Origin: an uncultured Sphingomonas sp.
GTDB taxonomy: Bacteria; Pseudomonadota; Alphaproteobacteria; Sphingomonadales; Sphingomonadaceae
DNA: 25,036 bases
Direction: 5' to 3'
Assembly (NCBI RefSeq): GCF_936927845.1
Contig: NZ_CAKZHV010000050.1
Coordinates: forward strand, 1 to 25,036
A program made the position numbers and the translations under genes. Below are positions 22,181 through 25,036 of this stretch, one piece after another; within the stretch, counting starts at the first letter, position 1, and every line of letters starts with the position of its first letter. The notes under the pieces were generated by a model. The model was not told where the DNA came from, did no database searches, and saw only the letters and a program-made list of their open reading frames with translations.

Positions 22181-23074
22181 ATGCGGACGAGCGACGACAT
22201 CGCGCGTGTGCTGGACCAGGTCGCTCGACGTGCGGCATCGCAAGCACACAGCGGGGGACTGGGCAGGGCGATCCCCCGTTTCATCCACCAAATCTACTTA
22301 AGCGGTGAGCCGCCCGCGCCCTTGCGCGCCAATGTCGAGGCATTGCGCGCGCTCAATCCGGACTGGGAGCACCGCCTTTACGATGCGACCGCGGCTGAGC
22401 AGTTCATCGCGGAGGAATATGGTCCGGCGATCCTGCAACGCTATCATGCGATCGCGCCGGGCTATGGTGCTGCACGCGCGGACCTGTTCCGCTACCTGCT
22501 CGTGTACCGGATGGGCGGGATATACCTCGACGTGAAGAGCGGGGCGGACCAGCCGTTCGATGCGGTGCTGAGGCCGGACGACGCCTACATCATCGCGCAG
22601 TGGGACAATGCGCCGGGTGGAACCCACTTCAACGCTGCGCTGCATCCTGAGTTGAGCGGCGTGCCGGGCGGCGAGTTTCAGCAGTGGCACGTCATGGCAT
22701 CTCCCGGTCATCCGTTCCTGCGTGCCGTAATCGAGCGTGTGCTGCACCTGATCGACAGCTATAATCCCTACCGGGTCGGTGTCGGGCTCAACGTCATCCG
22801 CGTCACCGGACCAATCCCTTATACGCTGGCGATTGCGCCGTTACTGTCGCAGCATCCACATCGGCGGATCGCGACCGAGCGCGTGATCGGGCTGCATTAC
22901 TCGACACTCGGTAATGACGACGCACACAAGCGTCATTTTAAAGGCCATTACTCGCGTCGACGAACCCCGATTGTCGGGCGCGATCGCGGCGCAATCGCCA
23001 ATGCGCCATTGTTGTCCTTCCTGGTGGCGCGCAGCCTGATCAGACGTGCGCTGAAGGCGCTGAAACGAGGCTGA
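22181..23074 (+). CDS. GT32-type glycosyltransferase, paralog B
   Basis: The 297-residue protein is the close duplicate of the preceding gene. It has IPRFIHQIYLSGEPPAPLRAN, GYGAARADLFRYLLVYRMGG, then YLDVKS with Asp117 and Lys119, and the same RVTGPIPYTLAIAPLL and HYSRRRTPIVGRDRG segments. The most divergent parts are the first 30 residues and the loop after IIAQW (DNAPGGTHFNAALHPELSG), which is three residues longer than in A and lies where acceptor specificity is often set. Many third-codon bases differ from A while the protein is kept, pointing to selection for function in both copies. A 71-base gap with a strong but apparently unused GGAGGA separates it from the next gene. Confidence 0.9.
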   Translation: MRTSDDIARVLDQVARRAASQAHSGGLGRAIPRFIHQIYLSGEPPAPLRANVEALRALNPDWEHRLYDATAAEQFIAEEYGPAILQRYHAIAPGYGAARADLFRYLLVYRMGGIYLDVKSGADQPFDAVLRPDDAYIIAQWDNAPGGTHFNAALHPELSGVPGGEFQQWHVMASPGHPFLRAVIERVLHLIDSYNPYRVGVGLNVIRVTGPIPYTLAIAPLLSQHPHRRIATERVIGLHYSTLGNDDAHKRHFKGHYSRRRTPIVGRDRGAIANAPLLSFLVARSLIRRALKALKRG

Positions 23075-23145
23075 CCCGCTGCATTGTTGCGCCGGAGGAA
23101 ACAACCTAGAGCACAGCAACGCTGCGCCACGCTGGAAGACCCAAC

Positions 23146-24036
23146 ATGCCTGCCCCTGTTCCCTTGGAAACACCTCACGCACCCGCTCTGTCGATGGTGG
23201 TGGCGACCTTGGGGCGGACAGTAGAGCTGGAGCGCCTGTTCGAATCGCTGGAAACGCAGACGCAGCGTGATTTTGACGTGCTGGTGGTCGACCAGAACGA
23301 CGATGATCGCCTCCATGCGCTGATCGCGCGCTGGTCCGAACGCGTGTCGCTACGCCATCTCCACACGCCGGGCGAGCGCGGGCTCAGCGTTGCGCGCAAT
23401 CGCGGGTGGCCGACAACCACGGGCGCCATTGTACTCTTTCCCGACGACGATTGCTGGTACCCGCCACACTTCGTTGCCGATGCGTTGGCGGCGATGGGGC
23501 GGCACGATGCCGACGTGCTGGCGGGCCGCGCCGCCAAAACGACCGGCGAAAGCATTAACGGCCGTTTCGAGCCTGTCGCGTGTCGATCCACCCGGCTCAA
23601 CGTGTGGACCACCGGGATCGAGTGGGTGATGCTTTTCCGCCGTTCGGTGCTGGAGGCGATCGGCGGCTATAGTGAGGATGTTGGGGTCGGTGCGGCGAGC
23701 CCGTGGCAGGCATGCGAAGGCGTCGACATCGTGTTGCGTGCCGATGCAGCTGGGTTTGGCTGCTGGTTCGATCCCGCCGTAGCGGGGCACCACGAGGAGA
23801 TCGTGACCGTCGCGCCCGACCAGCGCGCACGGCGCAAGGCGCGCGCCTACGGCCGTGGCATGGGGCATGTGTTGCGCCGGTTCGATTACGGCGCTTTGGA
23901 CAAGGCAAACTGGGTTGCGCGCCCCGGCGCTGGCGCGGTGGTGTCGCTTCTGCGCGGACGGAGAGCCAAAGCGGCCTATTACCTTCAGGTGGCGCTGGGG
24001 CGATTGGAAGGGGTGACCGGAAGACTGTTCGGCTGA
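23146..24036 (+). CDS. GT2-type glycosyltransferase
   Basis: The 296-residue GT-A protein starts at an ATG seven bases after GGAAG. The N-terminal nucleotide-binding part is LSMVVATLGRTVELERLFES and LVVDQNDDDR; ERGLSVARNRGW and FPDDDCWYPPHF (about 98-110) follow, with the DDD metal site. The region GAASPWQACEGVDIVLRA is where a catalytic ED motif is expected, here EGVD. It is typical of inverting family-2 enzymes that build the repeat unit. No membrane segments are present. It lies between GT32 paralogs B and C in the same direction and probably in the same transcript. The sugar donor cannot be read from the sequence. Confidence 0.9.
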   Translation: MPAPVPLETPHAPALSMVVATLGRTVELERLFESLETQTQRDFDVLVVDQNDDDRLHALIARWSERVSLRHLHTPGERGLSVARNRGWPTTTGAIVLFPDDDCWYPPHFVADALAAMGRHDADVLAGRAAKTTGESINGRFEPVACRSTRLNVWTTGIEWVMLFRRSVLEAIGGYSEDVGVGAASPWQACEGVDIVLRADAAGFGCWFDPAVAGHHEEIVTVAPDQRARRKARAYGRGMGHVLRRFDYGALDKANWVARPGAGAVVSLLRGRRAKAAYYLQVALGRLEGVTGRLFG

Positions 24037-24100
24037 CCGTGCAACCGTTCCAGAAACAAGCTACCTCGGTGGTCGTATATATCAGCCATCAGGCAGGCCG

Positions 24101-24940
24101 ATGACCGCTCAGTCGGATCGCATCATCCCGCGTGTCGTTCACCAACTCGCGATCGGTCAGGCCGTGCCGCCGAGCTTGGCGGCCGTACGCGCGGCACTGA
24201 TCGACGCCAATCCCGGATGGGACTTTCGACTATACGACGGCGAGGCGGTCGAGCGCTTCATCGCGGCGCAATACGGCGCCGACATGCTGGCACGCTATCA
24301 CCGGCTTCGCCCGGAATATGGCGCCGCACGAGCTGACCTTGCCCGCTATCTCATCGTCTACCGGCTCGGCGGATTGTACCTTGACCTCAAGAGCACGGTT
24401 GACCGTCCGCTCGAGGAGGTAGTGCGTCCGGATGACCAGTATCTTCTATCCCAGTGGCGCAATCGCCGCGGCGAGGAGCATTTTACCTGGGGGCTGCACC
24501 GCGAGCTGGTCGACGTGCCTGGGGGAGCATTGCAGCAATGGTTCGTTGCCTCGGCACCGGGGCACCCGTTCCTTCGCGCGGTGATCGACGAGGTCTGCGC
24601 TCGCATTGATCGCTACGATCCATGGCGCGACGGGGTAGGGGGAACCGGTGTGTTCCACGTCACCGGACCGATCGCCTACACGCGCGCGATCTGGCCGATA
24701 CGGCACGACGCGCCGCATCGGCTGCTGGTGAATGAGCGCGAAGCCGGGCTGGTTTATTCCACCATTACGGGGCTGTCGCATCGTGCCCTGTCAACGAGCC
24801 ATTATGCCCGCCGGCGCGAACCGCTGGTGGGGACGACGCCCACCGGTATAAAGGCTGCGATGCTCACCGCTCGGCAGCAACGGCGCGACCGCGGCGAGGT
24901 ATGGTGGCTGCGTTGGCAGCGCCTCACCGGTCGATTGTGA
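24101..24940 (+). CDS. GT32-type glycosyltransferase, paralog C (divergent)
   Basis: The 279-residue protein is the third member of the GT32 group. IPRVVHQLAIGQAVPPSLAA, the GWDFRLYDGEAVERFIAAQYG segment, EYGAARADLARYLIVYRLGG and YLDLKSTVDRPL (Asp95, Lys97) align with paralogs A and B, but it is clearly more distant. The loop after the DxK and the C-terminus (HYARRREPLVGTTPTGIKAAM) differ most. It lacks the 20-30 residue N-terminal extension of A and B. It probably adds another sugar of the repeat unit or caps a side branch. Spacing is 64 bases from the GT2 gene. Confidence 0.9.
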   Translation: MTAQSDRIIPRVVHQLAIGQAVPPSLAAVRAALIDANPGWDFRLYDGEAVERFIAAQYGADMLARYHRLRPEYGAARADLARYLIVYRLGGLYLDLKSTVDRPLEEVVRPDDQYLLSQWRNRRGEEHFTWGLHRELVDVPGGALQQWFVASAPGHPFLRAVIDEVCARIDRYDPWRDGVGGTGVFHVTGPIAYTRAIWPIRHDAPHRLLVNEREAGLVYSTITGLSHRALSTSHYARRREPLVGTTPTGIKAAMLTARQQRRDRGEVWWLRWQRLTGRL

Positions 24941-25036
24941 CTATTAATATAGAGCGCTAGCGGGCAAACGCTGCCTGCTTGGTAAGCGTCCGGTCTTCTC
25001 CACCTTGCTGACGAGGTGATGCGCAAGCCACAGGTG
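24941..25036. other. Right-end non-coding stretch
   Basis: No gene is certain here. An ATG at 25019 preceded by GAGG could start a gene reading MRKPQV past the window edge, but six codons are too little to judge. No terminator is evident. Confidence 0.3.

Noticed and set aside
25010..25036. AGGTGATGCGC, also present inverted just right of the IS3 copy near 1799-1811
   Set aside because: An 11-base match without longer similarity is not enough to claim a shared mobile-element end.
1..25036. CRISPR array, toxin-antitoxin pair or phage genes
   Set aside because: I saw no regularly spaced identical repeats with unique spacers, other than the iterons, and no recognisable phage or toxin-antitoxin proteins.

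Overview
The window looks like DNA from a high-GC alphaproteobacterium of the sphingomonad type (Sphingomonas, Sphingobium or a relative). I infer this from the GC-rich codon use, the style of the RepA and ParA proteins, the rfbCBDA set, and an exopolysaccharide cluster with a Wza/Wzc pair, polymerases and a beta-helix lyase. It carries plasmid-type replication and partition genes together with a tRNA gene and surface-polysaccharide genes. It is therefore either part of a large secondary replicon (megaplasmid or chromid) or a chromosome holding an integrated plasmid backbone.

Layout from left to right. Positions 1-1795 hold insertion-sequence debris: a 5' fragment of an IS5-type transposase with an in-frame stop, followed by a nearly full-length IS3-family element with recognisable terminal inverted repeats but a multiply broken orfB. 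A tRNA-Gly(CCC) gene follows at 1916-1989 on the minus strand. Positions 2093-5530 are a compact minus-strand operon, rfbC-rfbB-rfbD-rfbA, for dTDP-L-rhamnose synthesis. Positions 5531-8113 are a replication module: an inverted pair of iterons in front of repA, repA itself, four more iterons with an AT-rich stretch and hairpins (probable oriV), and a winged-helix protein. Positions 8114-9794 hold a short leader-like region, a small membrane protein, and a minus-strand GT2 glycosyltransferase fused to a GtrA-like membrane domain. Positions 9795-11251 are a partition module: a 510-base region with palindromes, parA, and a ribbon-helix-helix partner gene.

Positions 11370-24940 are the polysaccharide cluster. 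A minus-strand beta-helix, pectate-lyase-like protein with a Tat signal stands divergent to a plus-strand series: an O-antigen-ligase/Wzy-like polymerase, a Wza-type outer-membrane export lipoprotein, a Wzc-type co-polymerase/tyrosine autokinase, a membrane-anchored protein I do not recognise, a second polymerase-like membrane protein, a GT4 glycosyltransferase, two closely related GT32-type glycosyltransferases, a GT2 glycosyltransferase, and a third, divergent GT32-type protein. Together these suggest a Wzx/Wzy-type exopolysaccharide pathway, probably using rhamnose from the rfb operon. No priming transferase and no Wzx flippase lie in the window, so the cluster probably continues beyond it.

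The most unusual signals are: an iteron that contains the Shine-Dalgarno of repA; an apparent ATT start codon for the Tat-exported lyase; a perfect Shine-Dalgarno serving a five-codon open frame beside a 16S-3'-end-like sequence; an AT-rich island inside the second polymerase gene; and a triplicated GT32 family in which the usual DxD reads DxK.
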